From contig NZ_AP017312.1 in NCBI RefSeq assembly GCF_002355375.1, positions 2,249,001 to 2,313,000 on the forward strand: a stretch of 64,000 bases of DNA, read 5' to 3'. The stretch is from Aneurinibacillus soli. GTDB lineage: Bacteria > Bacillota > Bacilli > Aneurinibacillales > Aneurinibacillaceae. Each line of letters opens with the position of its first letter. The first letter of the stretch is position 1. Positions 43,220-53,305 of this stretch are shown one piece after another. The notes beneath the pieces are model-generated. The model saw nothing but the letters and a program-made list of their open reading frames with translations. It was not told where the DNA came from and did no database searches. The translations under genes and the position numbers were made by a program.

Positions 43220-43237
43220 CATAGCGTCTGCTTTTTT
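43209..43237 (+). terminator. terminator after tail hub gene
   Basis: AGCAGGCG - taacatag - CGTCTGCT (one wobble) followed by TTTTT; it overlaps the hub stop codon. Confidence 0.75.
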
Positions 43238-43264
43238 GTATATTCTACTTTCGAGGTGGTATTT

Positions 43265-43711
43265 GTGGCCGGTATTGTGAATGACTATCTGATTTATCCT
43301 GTCCTTGATCTAATCAAAGCAGGGGTTAAAGATGCGATGTCCAACGTAAAAGATGCTGAAGATGGCATTGACTTTTTTAACGGTATCCCATCGGTTGAGT
43401 TAATTCGGGACCATCCAAATGATTCATCCAAGACGTTTCTTACACAAGTCATTCAGACGTATGAAAATGGATATGTGATGAGTGTGCGATTACTTTATGG
43501 AGACGACAGTTCACCGTATCACAAATGGCGATTAAGCGGAGTAATATCGAGTCTGATGAATGAAGAGGGAGAATTAGTTCTTCAACATGAGCTTGTGTTG
43601 CTTTATGGAGAAAGAAACGAAGTGAAGTTTGCAGACGTTACGTGTTTGTATGGTCCTGATGACTGGGAAGATGAAGGAGAGGATATGATTGACGAAGAGA
43701 CAGATTATTAA
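43265..43711 (+). CDS. tail tip protein, 148 aa
   Basis: GTG start at 43265 after CGAGGTGG. N-terminal helix (IYPVLDLIKAGVKDAMSNVK), then beta-rich body and acidic C-terminus (DDWEDEGEDMIDEETDY). Not recognised; position just after the hub suggests a baseplate component. Confidence 0.55.
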   Translation: MAGIVNDYLIYPVLDLIKAGVKDAMSNVKDAEDGIDFFNGIPSVELIRDHPNDSSKTFLTQVIQTYENGYVMSVRLLYGDDSSPYHKWRLSGVISSLMNEEGELVLQHELVLLYGERNEVKFADVTCLYGPDDWEDEGEDMIDEETDY

Positions 43712-44102
43712 CGCGAATAGCCAATTTACGGTAGCTGAACTTAGTGGTGGTCGATTAAGCTGGCCGTTCTTTCCATCGAAAATAAAGCCGTTTGTAAAAG
43801 GTTTTTGCTTGGAAGTTCCGGGAATCAGCGGTGTACATCGCATGACATACTCGCCGCCGATGGATGCGGAGCTGTTAAGTGTCGCGGTAGGAGCGAGTAG
43901 GTATGACTCGAAAGACAACTGGAGTGTAGAGATTAACGGAGAGCGGTTTATTGAGAGTATATATACAAAGGACTTGCCAGAAGGAATGTATCTAATGGTT
44001 GTAAAACCAGTGTTGACCGGAGATGAAATGAAATTCGTGTTTGATAATCAAAGCGGTGAGCCGAAAGAAGTCTGGTTCAATTACCAGTTTCTGATCGACT
44101 AG
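43689..44102 (+). CDS. tail tip protein, 137 aa
   Basis: TTG start at 43689 overlapping the previous gene by 23 bases, with GGAGAGG upstream. Mostly beta strands (FVKGFCLEVPGISGVHRMTY; EGMYLMVVKPVLTGDEMKF), similar in feel to small baseplate jelly-rolls. Not recognised. Confidence 0.5.
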   Translation: MTKRQIINANSQFTVAELSGGRLSWPFFPSKIKPFVKGFCLEVPGISGVHRMTYSPPMDAELLSVAVGASRYDSKDNWSVEINGERFIESIYTKDLPEGMYLMVVKPVLTGDEMKFVFDNQSGEPKEVWFNYQFLID

Positions 44103-44110
44103 GTGATCAC

Positions 44111-45388
44111 ATGACGGTGAAATGGCTTGATTTTTATGTAAGAGATGCTGATTTTGGACAAAGGCTTGCGGAAGAGTTGAAAAGTAAGGGTTGGCAGGTG
44201 TTTGAATTTTATCAGATCGTGTACGACTTCCCGATTGATGCACCGCCGGATGAAGCACTTGTACAGGTGGCGCGACACTATGTATTTCGGAACGCCGCAG
44301 GTGCTTATGTTGGAGTAGCTTATACAGGTAGCGTAACAGTAGGTGTTCCAGTAGATGATGAGGGGATAGTAGATTTACTACTTTTCGCAGAAGTATGTCG
44401 TGCTGCTGATACGAAAGAATTCGAATGGTATACGTATATGCTCGATGACTTTGAATGGGCGGAGCAAGAAGCAACGTTTATCGAATCGGGTGACTTTCTA
44501 CAACGTGTTCTTGATGTTTCCTCATCAGGGGGGATTCACCAATCCTATATCGCACACATCGGATATAAGGACATTGATTCGATACCGGAAGTACAGTCGT
44601 ATAATACTGCGTATAAAGTAAAAGATACAAAGACTAACTGGTGGCCAGATAGTGAGATTCACGTTATCGGCCATTGTACAGATTTACACTTTTTTATACT
44701 GCTGCAATATGATGTATCGCCAAAATGGACAGATATGCACTTTCCGTATGTACCACTTTTTTTCGGTAACTTTGTATTAGCCAGCAAGAAGAAATTACCG
44801 AAGGGGTGGAGAGGAAATGTGGCGCTGTTTACCGGATCATGTCGTGTTACCCCAAAAGATTCAATTGTTCCAGTGGATCAAATACTGTTATCAGATCGTG
44901 GTGATGGAATCACAAGTGTAATTGTCAAAGAAAGTATTGATGGCTACTATTATAAAGCACATTACCTGGAATGGTTTCGTATACCTGAAATATCGCCTCC
45001 ACATGATGAAATAACGTATAATGAATATAGGAAGGCGATTGATCACGAATCGTATCCTTATCATTTTGAACCGAATCCATCAAAGTATGATGAGCATACG
45101 CAAACATCGCCGCTGTATATTTTTGATAAGGATAAAGGTGTATACGGGCACCCGCCAGATGTAGTAGTAGTGTCACCGATAACAGGGATGACGAATGGAA
45201 AGAAACTGCTTGCAGAACATCCGTGTCGAAAGGATAGTCCTGGTGTGTACCAGTATCAAGTTATCGATGCGCCACATACGCCGCTAGTAAGACCGTTGGA
45301 TAATGGAGAGATGTATCCGCAGTACGTAGGGATTGGATTGTTGCGAAAGGGGACAACGTTCCATTCGCGTAGTGACATGACAATGTGA
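44111..45388 (+). CDS. tail appendage protein, paralog 1, 425 aa
   Basis: First of three related proteins. Shared blocks: HYVFRNAAGAYVGVAYTGSV near the N-terminus, YKVKDTKTNWWPDSEIHVIG and YVPLFFGNF in the centre, and an ending with EPNPSKYDEHTQTSPLYIFD. Beta-rich, no membrane helix. Probably a baseplate or side-fibre protein that forms a mixed ring with its paralogs. Confidence 0.6.
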   Translation: MTVKWLDFYVRDADFGQRLAEELKSKGWQVFEFYQIVYDFPIDAPPDEALVQVARHYVFRNAAGAYVGVAYTGSVTVGVPVDDEGIVDLLLFAEVCRAADTKEFEWYTYMLDDFEWAEQEATFIESGDFLQRVLDVSSSGGIHQSYIAHIGYKDIDSIPEVQSYNTAYKVKDTKTNWWPDSEIHVIGHCTDLHFFILLQYDVSPKWTDMHFPYVPLFFGNFVLASKKKLPKGWRGNVALFTGSCRVTPKDSIVPVDQILLSDRGDGITSVIVKESIDGYYYKAHYLEWFRIPEISPPHDEITYNEYRKAIDHESYPYHFEPNPSKYDEHTQTSPLYIFDKDKGVYGHPPDVVVVSPITGMTNGKKLLAEHPCRKDSPGVYQYQVIDAPHTPLVRPLDNGEMYPQYVGIGLLRKGTTFHSRSDMTM

Positions 45389-45400
45389 GGAGATGATAGG

Positions 45401-46996
45401 ATGCCACACTATGATACACATATGATGCCGGAATCAAAACGGTTGAAAGAGCCGTATTTTCAGGAGAGATTTACGGAACTGATTACAGGATATGAAGGAA
45501 GTACATGGAAGCTGGAACGAGTATTTTACAAGGCTGTGTACGATTCATCGGCGCTACACGATGAGATAAATGCGAATAAACCAGATTCTGTTCCGGAACC
45601 ACAAGCGCTTATTGATGTAGCGGTAGCAAAGCATTATGTGTTCAAAAACGAAAATTTGCCCAAGGCGTACTTTGGCATTGTGATCATTGGTTCGGTTTGC
45701 TACGAGTATGAAAAACTGAAAAAGGAAGGGCAGCTACCGAAAAACGACCTTGACAGTCCTGAAACAGCTGCATTCTTACAGATGGTTCAAGAGAAGATCG
45801 AATCACTTGAACCGTCACCTACAGATGACCCGCCAAAAGTAACGAAATTCTACGATGCGTCTACTATTTACTTTTATACCTGTGAGCATATGCCTTCTAT
45901 CGAAAATGAAGGATGGAGCATCATGCCGTGGGATAACTGGCGGTACGGAACGGTAGATGCTGTTGATCGCCGAACCATGAATAATGCCGCTGTTGATATC
46001 GAAGTCTGGAAAACGCAGTACAATGAGAATGCTGACTTTGTGATTCTGGAGCCAGAGCCATATTGTATGCAGTCTCCTATCGTAAAATCTACACTACGCT
46101 GGTCAGAGCCACCGCTAGAACGTAAATACAATCCATCCTATAAAATCGAGGACACAAAAACAAACTGGTGGTATGATTCAGAGATTCGACTCACTGGGTT
46201 CATTGATAATTACAGTATGTTCTTTTCGCTTCAAGCTGATAATACGCCAGCATGGGAGGACAATGTTGTTCCGAAGGTTCCGCTATACTTTGGAGCATTT
46301 GAACCGTTGAAAAAAGAAGGAGAAAATGGAGAGCAAGTAGATTCTGAGCCGTTGGGAGATGTAACAGTTCTATTTGCTGGCGCGTTGCCATTAGTGGGAA
46401 AAAGCAAGGTGGAACAGTTCGAAAACATACCGAGATATGACTTTGATAACGATGACAAAAAGTACGTAACGCCGCCGATGTTCCCTATTCTGAAAAACTA
46501 TGCAAGACATCCAGGGAATGGATTGAATAATTGTATCGTGCGAAAGGCGAAAGCGGGCGGGCGTTACGAAGGGTACTACCTCTCCTTGGATACTGTACCA
46601 AATGAAATGCCGCCAAAACGTGCAGGTACGTACAGCACAGAGTTCAGTCGAGAGATGGAGCGCGGTTATCCACGAGCATGGCAGAACCACATGAATCCAG
46701 CGTATAACTACGAACATACACCATCACGTTATACGGATCGTGCGCATGTATCCAAAATCTACATTGACCATCCAGAGGAAGGAAAACGCGGTTTCTTACG
46801 TCATGCGATCGGATCGGTACCAGTTGGTAAGGTGGCGACACGGATTCGATTGGAGAAAGAACCATGTGCTGCGGTGGAGTCTGGTAATAAATACGACTAT
46901 TTTAAAATGCATGTATTTGATGGACTTTCCCCTCTAACTGTACGACCAGGAACACCCTACCGTCCAGTTGGTGTAGGAATTAAGGATACGGAATAG
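45401..46996 (+). CDS. tail appendage protein, paralog 2, 531 aa
   Basis: Shares with its neighbours KHYVFKNENLPKAYFGIVII, YKIEDTKTNWWYDSEIRLTG, VPLYFGAF, and YEHTPSRYTDRAHVSKIYID. Longer than paralog 1 through inserts in the first third. Full AGGAGATGATAGG start context. Likely the same structural role. Confidence 0.6.
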   Translation: MPHYDTHMMPESKRLKEPYFQERFTELITGYEGSTWKLERVFYKAVYDSSALHDEINANKPDSVPEPQALIDVAVAKHYVFKNENLPKAYFGIVIIGSVCYEYEKLKKEGQLPKNDLDSPETAAFLQMVQEKIESLEPSPTDDPPKVTKFYDASTIYFYTCEHMPSIENEGWSIMPWDNWRYGTVDAVDRRTMNNAAVDIEVWKTQYNENADFVILEPEPYCMQSPIVKSTLRWSEPPLERKYNPSYKIEDTKTNWWYDSEIRLTGFIDNYSMFFSLQADNTPAWEDNVVPKVPLYFGAFEPLKKEGENGEQVDSEPLGDVTVLFAGALPLVGKSKVEQFENIPRYDFDNDDKKYVTPPMFPILKNYARHPGNGLNNCIVRKAKAGGRYEGYYLSLDTVPNEMPPKRAGTYSTEFSREMERGYPRAWQNHMNPAYNYEHTPSRYTDRAHVSKIYIDHPEEGKRGFLRHAIGSVPVGKVATRIRLEKEPCAAVESGNKYDYFKMHVFDGLSPLTVRPGTPYRPVGVGIKDTE

Positions 46997-47013
46997 ATGG
47001 GAGATGTGAGGAG

Positions 47014-48804
47014 ATGTTTGTAAAAGAAAAGTTCCTTATGCAGTTGCTGCCGGACAACTTAGAGAGTCTGTTTAATGATTGGGGATGGGAGACGATTTTT
47101 CGATATCGACTCCATTTCGACTCGGGCCCAGGTAAAAAGGCAAAGGATTATGCACGAGTTCATCTGTTTCGTTCAACAGGATCAGACGGGGTGATTCGTC
47201 ACTTCGGAATGATTCATACCCATGGCCGAGAACCATTACCGGGGTTTGGACAAGAAGAAATTATTTCGCACACTTCCCCGCTTGGAGCGCTGAAAAGAGC
47301 GTTCGATGAAACGGGAGGTACATTGATTGATAAATTCTTTCTACCTGTCTATCCGATTACATTACCTTACGTAAAGGTATTCAATGAATCAGGTGTTCCG
47401 GTAGATCCGGCAGGGTACTATATTGAAAACGAAGAGGACCGCAAACGAGGAATTATCTCCATTATTGGAGGAACTGAAGCATACAAAGTCACATACGGTA
47501 TTGACCCTGATGCGCCGGATGTTCCGCGTAAAACATGGTTTTTCCTGCTAGATGAAGTGATTGTCAAGAAAGTAGATAAAGCAACAAAATCTGAATTTAC
47601 CGATGTGGAGTTCAATCCAAAACAAGACCCGCAGTATGATGTTGATATGACAGCAATCAAATCATTTGACCCGGATAATGGATATGAAGTGTTTGAAGCA
47701 GTCATTAATTCGTTCTTGCTGGACGATCCAGATTACGCAGAATCCATGTATTTTATTCGACTTCTCAATCCGTCATTTCCCTCTACTGCAACGTATATTG
47801 ACAAGTACGAAGCAGGATGGGGACGGGATACGGAAATTACGGTATGGGGAAACATTACAAAAAATCGCATTGCCTTGAATTTGCGTGTCGATCCAGCACC
47901 GGGACCTGAAAAGGCGTATTTTGTACCACTGTATATTGGAAAGCTCATTACAATGGGGAAATGGCCGCAACTAAACAGTATACTAATTACTGGAACAACG
48001 GAGAAGGATGAGATTCGTGTTTTGTCACCGTCAAGCGGACTGACAGCAGATAAACTTTCTGTACGACCAAGCGCTCCAGCTCCAAAAGTTATTCAGGAAC
48101 AAATAGGTGTGATTGATCATGGTGGGTGGGCATCCAATGGAAATGATAGCGTGATGCTACATCGTACCATCGGCGGAGCCAACTATCAGCGCCATGTGTT
48201 TCAATTTATCACATTCGATGATAAGGCGGCACCGGACCCGGAGCACAAATACAATCCATCTGCTTACACAGATCGTTATCACGTCTCTGCGATGGCAATT
48301 TCACACTGTAATGATGGAACAATCGGCGTGTTGGATGAAGTGTATGCGGTACACCCTAAAGGTATTGGACAGAGTGAAGAGCTTGAAATTGTAGAAGATG
48401 TTCACAATGAAATGGTCAGTATAGGGGACGGAGAGACGTACATTTTTCACCTGCGGCACGCCCCGATAGAGGGAACGCTACGTCTGCGATTGGGGGCGAT
48501 GCCGGGAGAAACGGAATGTACGGAGATATTGGATGGCGAGTATGCGATTTATACAGAGGAAGGTCTGAAACCTGATGGTTCTCCTAACCCTGATAAAGAC
48601 AAGGAATTGAAGATGATAAAGATTATTAGGAAAGAGAAAACGCCGAAGCTGGGACAGGTATTGTACGCAGATTATAAGTTTGAACAGACGTACGTATTCA
48701 ATCTGCCTACTACACCAATTACCCCGTTTCGTTTGCCAGATGTAACACCATACAATCCGATTGGATGGGCTTTGTTAAAATCAAATACGAAATTAACACC
48801 GTGA
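47014..48804 (+). CDS. tail appendage protein, paralog 3, 596 aa
   Basis: More divergent third member: YIDKYEAGWGRDTEITVWGN with VPLYIGKL, and HKYNPSAYTDRYHVSAMAIS are in the same order as in paralogs 1 and 2. The N-terminus (FGMIHTHGREPLPGFG) and C-terminal beta domain are its own. Confidence 0.6.
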   Translation: MFVKEKFLMQLLPDNLESLFNDWGWETIFRYRLHFDSGPGKKAKDYARVHLFRSTGSDGVIRHFGMIHTHGREPLPGFGQEEIISHTSPLGALKRAFDETGGTLIDKFFLPVYPITLPYVKVFNESGVPVDPAGYYIENEEDRKRGIISIIGGTEAYKVTYGIDPDAPDVPRKTWFFLLDEVIVKKVDKATKSEFTDVEFNPKQDPQYDVDMTAIKSFDPDNGYEVFEAVINSFLLDDPDYAESMYFIRLLNPSFPSTATYIDKYEAGWGRDTEITVWGNITKNRIALNLRVDPAPGPEKAYFVPLYIGKLITMGKWPQLNSILITGTTEKDEIRVLSPSSGLTADKLSVRPSAPAPKVIQEQIGVIDHGGWASNGNDSVMLHRTIGGANYQRHVFQFITFDDKAAPDPEHKYNPSAYTDRYHVSAMAISHCNDGTIGVLDEVYAVHPKGIGQSEELEIVEDVHNEMVSIGDGETYIFHLRHAPIEGTLRLRLGAMPGETECTEILDGEYAIYTEEGLKPDGSPNPDKDKELKMIKIIRKEKTPKLGQVLYADYKFEQTYVFNLPTTPITPFRLPDVTPYNPIGWALLKSNTKLTP

Positions 48805-48822
48805 TAGAAGGAGGGGGAGCTG

Positions 48823-51537
48823 ATGGATAAAGTATCATATCTAGTACAGGCTTCTCCTCTTTCGTTTGCCAGGCTATCATATTCCATTCAATTTAATGCG
48901 AATCCTGTAAATGTAGCAAGTTATGCAGTTCAAGTTGATGTATTAAACAGGCACAACGCATTAGAGGAGAGAAACCTGTACACGCCTGTAAAACGCACAA
49001 CACGCAAGGTGTTTGAGAATAAAGGTAGCGGTATGATGCTTCGGAAGCGGATGCGGCGTATGATTGAGCATAAAGAGAGTCAAGCAACTATACTGGAATT
49101 AATCCTTGATGGCGTAATGATCGGTCAAGATTCGGCAAAACAAAGGGAAAGTATAGGCGATAGTATACCAGAACAAATTGTGGGTGCAGAAGTTATACAG
49201 AATAGTCAGGTATCTTTATTGGATGGGAAACGATTAGTAGGCAAGTCGGTAATGGACTCGACAACGCCTAAAGTCGATGTGTCCAAAACAATGTGTATAG
49301 GCGATGGAATTGAAAAAGAAGTTTGTACGTCTTGTGAATCTCGAAAACAAGGTGGTAGGTATGATTCGCTCGTTACGTTTAGTCTGAAGCGAGACTACCG
49401 TGATGGAATCGAAAAGCATATACATACAGCTGCACGTGACGGGGAACAAACAGGATTCTCGAAAAATTTGTATGATAGTAGGATTCAGGATAGTCAACAT
49501 GGACTTCCGATACAACAGAGCAGTGCAGTGGTACAGCGGATCACAATCGGAGTAGAGGCAGAAAGACGATTGGCTAAAGCCGAAGAGAACGGTGAAGCTA
49601 TAGAAAGCAGCAATAGGTATACCAGAACAGCAAAACCGCAGCATGTCATGTCTCCTCAATATTCTAATGATTTTTTAATTAACCGTATTGCTGATACGGT
49701 AGAGAAGGCGCAAGATCATGCGGTATCGTATGGGGAGATTGGAACGGAAGAGGGCGGTCAAAGCGGCGTTATAACTGCTATGTATGAAGCAAATGAAAAA
49801 GAGTTACGTGATGTTCCGGTGAACGAGACTCAGGGCAGAGTCACAGATATAGAAAACGGTGCAGCAACGGTAGAATATCAAGGGATTTCCAATAAATCTT
49901 GGGAAGGAAATAATGTTCTATATGTTGGTCATATAACTAGGGATACAGAGGGGAATATACCAGATATAGAACAGGCTATTTTTCATGCAGGAGAAGTTGG
50001 AACAATCATAGGAGCAGAAGTAATCGTACATGATGACAATGAAGCACTCAGTAGGTTAGGAACTGTCGGGGTAGAGAATTTAATTCAAGAATCCAGCTTA
50101 CATGACGTTGCTGGCGAGGAAAGTAAAAATGAACAAGGTTACGGCGATGCGATCCAAAATGGATGTGAAAAAGATATACACAAAGTTGATGTATCCTTAC
50201 AAGAAGCAGTACAGATTAGGAATGATGAACAAATAACTGAAATAGGAGATGTAAAGGATACATTTTGCAGTCAGAGTCATCGTTTCTTTGTTGCTGAGAG
50301 AGAAGCTGTCCGAACGAATTTGGATGATAGCATGGCGGGGGATAGCGCAATAAATGGTACTGCTTATGCACGACTTATTAACTCTACGATTAGCACGGGG
50401 GACTCTGTTATACGTGATGAGGAACAAGGGTGGACCGTATTAGAGAATGAAGCTAGCGAGGAAAAAAATATACCATCCGTTAGTAAAGTGCAGGATAGCA
50501 TGAATACCGAAAATGTACGGATAGTCGGTACGAGGCAAGAGCAAGTCGGAATTATGTCGGACGTAGACAAGGTTAAATCACAGGATATAACAGGAGAAAA
50601 AGTAGATAATGCGTGTGATATGAGGAGGAAAATAGTAAATGATGTGATTGAAAAGACAGAAGAAACGGTTTGTATGAACGGTTCGGATGGGATAGACGTT
50701 AGCAGCACAGAAATGGCAGATATTCATATGGAGGTTTACACTTTCATACAGAAAGATGAACAGATAAGCAAAATAAAAGCTATAGATTCAATTGAGCAGA
50801 AGAATACGCAGGCGCACAGTTCTCTGACAGATGCGGTTCATGGCAAAAGCGAGCAGGCTTATTTCAATATGGTTGATGTGGTTTGGGATAAAAGTGAACA
50901 GGCTTATCCTGGTATGTTCGATACGCTCTTACATCGAGCGGATATGGGGAATGTAGGGATATTGGTAGGAGAAGTATTTGCAGGAGATGAAACGTTTTCT
51001 TCATCATCAGCTTCGCCTGGAATACATGTACACGCAGAAGAAAAGGCTAGCGCTCATTTTCTTGATACCATGCATCAGGGAGATGAAAAACTAAAGACAG
51101 AATCCGTTGTCCTGTCTGCTACGTGTGAAATTACGCAAGATCAAGTCATTATTAAACCGATAGTTGGGGTGATGGAAGAAATAAGACAAGTTTTACCTTC
51201 TCTGATGGATACAATTATGTCTCATGGGGAGATGGCTAATGTTCTATATATCGACACAACAATGTCACACGATACCTCGATGTTCATGGGAGTCGTCATA
51301 GCTGTAGAAGATCAAAAGATGCACAACGGTATCGTTACAGCGGTTGACGGGAGAGAAATAAAATTTAGTGAAGCTGAACTTGGCTCCAATAAGATTAAGA
51401 TATGGTTCTTAGGAGAAGGAGAAAGAATGGAAGAGATACCTGATCCAGACTCAGAACCGCAGGAGAAGCGGAGAATTTGGCTTATCATGGGTAAACCGAA
51501 TTTCTGGAACGGGTGGAATTGGAAGAAAACAAGATAA
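48823..51537 (+). CDS. repetitive fibre-like protein, 904 aa
   Basis: Not recognised. After a basic N-terminal ~85 residues, about 750 residues have a strikingly uniform composition (Asp, Glu, Gln, Ser, Val, Ile) and loose short repeats. The clearest is a 16-residue unit: SLTDAVHGKSEQAY, NMVDVVWDKSEQAY, GMFDTLLHRADMGN. It ends with a compact aromatic tail (LIMGKPNFWNGWNWKK). No Gly-X-Y and no heptad pattern. Position among tail appendages suggests an extended fibre or linker; the periodicity hints at a beta-solenoid or elongated trimer. Confidence 0.6.
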   Translation: MDKVSYLVQASPLSFARLSYSIQFNANPVNVASYAVQVDVLNRHNALEERNLYTPVKRTTRKVFENKGSGMMLRKRMRRMIEHKESQATILELILDGVMIGQDSAKQRESIGDSIPEQIVGAEVIQNSQVSLLDGKRLVGKSVMDSTTPKVDVSKTMCIGDGIEKEVCTSCESRKQGGRYDSLVTFSLKRDYRDGIEKHIHTAARDGEQTGFSKNLYDSRIQDSQHGLPIQQSSAVVQRITIGVEAERRLAKAEENGEAIESSNRYTRTAKPQHVMSPQYSNDFLINRIADTVEKAQDHAVSYGEIGTEEGGQSGVITAMYEANEKELRDVPVNETQGRVTDIENGAATVEYQGISNKSWEGNNVLYVGHITRDTEGNIPDIEQAIFHAGEVGTIIGAEVIVHDDNEALSRLGTVGVENLIQESSLHDVAGEESKNEQGYGDAIQNGCEKDIHKVDVSLQEAVQIRNDEQITEIGDVKDTFCSQSHRFFVAEREAVRTNLDDSMAGDSAINGTAYARLINSTISTGDSVIRDEEQGWTVLENEASEEKNIPSVSKVQDSMNTENVRIVGTRQEQVGIMSDVDKVKSQDITGEKVDNACDMRRKIVNDVIEKTEETVCMNGSDGIDVSSTEMADIHMEVYTFIQKDEQISKIKAIDSIEQKNTQAHSSLTDAVHGKSEQAYFNMVDVVWDKSEQAYPGMFDTLLHRADMGNVGILVGEVFAGDETFSSSSASPGIHVHAEEKASAHFLDTMHQGDEKLKTESVVLSATCEITQDQVIIKPIVGVMEEIRQVLPSLMDTIMSHGEMANVLYIDTTMSHDTSMFMGVVIAVEDQKMHNGIVTAVDGREIKFSEAELGSNKIKIWFLGEGERMEEIPDPDSEPQEKRRIWLIMGKPNFWNGWNWKKTR

Positions 51538-51550
51538 GGAGATGATATGT

Positions 51551-53266
51551 ATGCGATGGGATTATATGTATGGTGGTGGACAGTGGCTGGAAAAAGAAGA
51601 TCCGCCATTTCAACTTGGAAAGGCTGATCCGAGTTACATTGGGAGAGATTCAAGAGGCAATCTTATTTTAAAAACCTGGTGCGTATGGGAAAGCAACAAT
51701 ACGATGCCACCTATTATGAGAAAAGTATGTGGCAGTCTTACGTATGAGCTTAAAAATATTTTTCGTCCAGACCGTTTATTTGCGATTGAGTTTAATTTGA
51801 AGGCACTAGTTGCTAGTGATGGTGGGGCCACAGTCCGAATCGGAAATGGGGAGCTGGAAGCGGTATTTAATTTTACGCCTACTACGGTCATCTTAAACGG
51901 GATTGATCTTAGGATTCATCCAGGTCGGTTCAAAACGTTTACCTTGTTTCAGGCATGCTTAGAGCGGGCAGAACTGTACATTGGCACGGAGAAGCGTTTT
52001 AACCGCCCGATTCTTAAGCCATCCACATTCAACGGTATTTCGATTGAAGTAAGCGGAAATGCAGAAGTAGTGCTGCGATACCTTTTCTTCTGTGTGGACT
52101 ACGTACCGTGTCGACTTGCTACTGTTACGAGTAAGTCGACATGTCAGGTTAGACGATTCGTATTCGCCCAGAAGATGGGGGAAGAACTTGTCATGCATAC
52201 GGTAGAAGAGGACCAATTTGGCAACTTGGTGGAGATTGGGAATACGGGACTGTCCATCTATAAGCCACAGGTGAAGCTATTCAAAGCAGAATCAGGCGAG
52301 GTTATGGCAGTTTTCCGGCGTAACAAAAGCAGCGCACCGCTTGAGATTGTAGGGGGCTATATTGAAACGTTTTCGGGATACAACAAAAAAGCAATGCCAT
52401 GGACAAAAGTAGCCAGTCTGAACAAGGCAGAGATCACAGAAATACCATGGGATACAGCGCATACGTATGAAGAGTTCGATGCGATAGAGGAAAAGACAGA
52501 ATCTATGCTCGGTGCCATGATAAACGATGATACAGACCCGAAGAGGGATGGGAGTATCACATTAAACTTTGAAGTGGACTGTGGGATAAAGGATAATCCA
52601 CTATTACCAGATGAACCGGCAGGAGACTATGACTTCTATATTGACTTGTTCTGGACCATTCCAGATGATCGGGCAGACCCTAAAAATCCATTTGTAGACC
52701 TTGACTTGTGGGCGGTATCAGCGGAGGAAGTAGACGGACAATACGTATATAACCCGGATTCGATACTGGATTATACTACATCAGCGAAAATAGGGACAAA
52801 TGTAGTTCAGATAGATGACTGGCTGAAAATGAGTCTCGTAAAAGATAATCGGTCGAACCATCGGACAACAGAAGATATAGAAAAGGCATGGAGCGCTTAT
52901 CGGGAAACAATTACGGTGAAAGGGAACTATGGTAGGGTCTTGACGGTGGGCGTGGCGAATTATGCAGCGCTGGAAAACTACGCGAAGGCTGAGAATGTGT
53001 TGTATTTGCGTGAGCGTCATGGAGTGAAAATCGAAATGGTAGTGTGGGATAAAAAGAATAAAGAACGAAAAGGACGACTGGTAATAGAACCAGAATGGTT
53101 GTATCGAGAAGGAGCCAACAAAGGATGCGTACTTCCAATATTCGATATTATAGTCGATGAAAATAGAGATATTAAGGTTGAGGAACGACCGCATGATGGC
53201 GTGATACCATTACCTATCTACTCCGATGAGTTCAGAAATAATCTAGATGATAAGCTTGGTCACTAG
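51551..53266 (+). CDS. tail baseplate/fibre protein, 571 aa
   Basis: Full AGGAGATGATATGT start context. Beta-rich throughout (FAIEFNLKALVASDGGATVR; FNGISIEVSGNAEVVLRYLF), with DPKNPFVDLDLWAVSAEEVD toward the C-terminus. Several virion-type jelly-roll blocks probable. Last plus-strand gene before the inserted secreted-protein gene. Confidence 0.55.
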   Translation: MRWDYMYGGGQWLEKEDPPFQLGKADPSYIGRDSRGNLILKTWCVWESNNTMPPIMRKVCGSLTYELKNIFRPDRLFAIEFNLKALVASDGGATVRIGNGELEAVFNFTPTTVILNGIDLRIHPGRFKTFTLFQACLERAELYIGTEKRFNRPILKPSTFNGISIEVSGNAEVVLRYLFFCVDYVPCRLATVTSKSTCQVRRFVFAQKMGEELVMHTVEEDQFGNLVEIGNTGLSIYKPQVKLFKAESGEVMAVFRRNKSSAPLEIVGGYIETFSGYNKKAMPWTKVASLNKAEITEIPWDTAHTYEEFDAIEEKTESMLGAMINDDTDPKRDGSITLNFEVDCGIKDNPLLPDEPAGDYDFYIDLFWTIPDDRADPKNPFVDLDLWAVSAEEVDGQYVYNPDSILDYTTSAKIGTNVVQIDDWLKMSLVKDNRSNHRTTEDIEKAWSAYRETITVKGNYGRVLTVGVANYAALENYAKAENVLYLRERHGVKIEMVVWDKKNKERKGRLVIEPEWLYREGANKGCVLPIFDIIVDENRDIKVEERPHDGVIPLPIYSDEFRNNLDDKLGH

Positions 53267-53273
53267 AACGAAA

Positions 53274-53300
53274 GAAGGACTCTGGCTGAGAGTCCTTCAC
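53274..53300. terminator. bidirectional terminator
   Basis: GAAGGACTCT - ggctg - AGAGTCCTTC, perfect 10-bp stem between convergent genes. Confidence 0.75.
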
Positions 53301-53305
53301 TTTAC

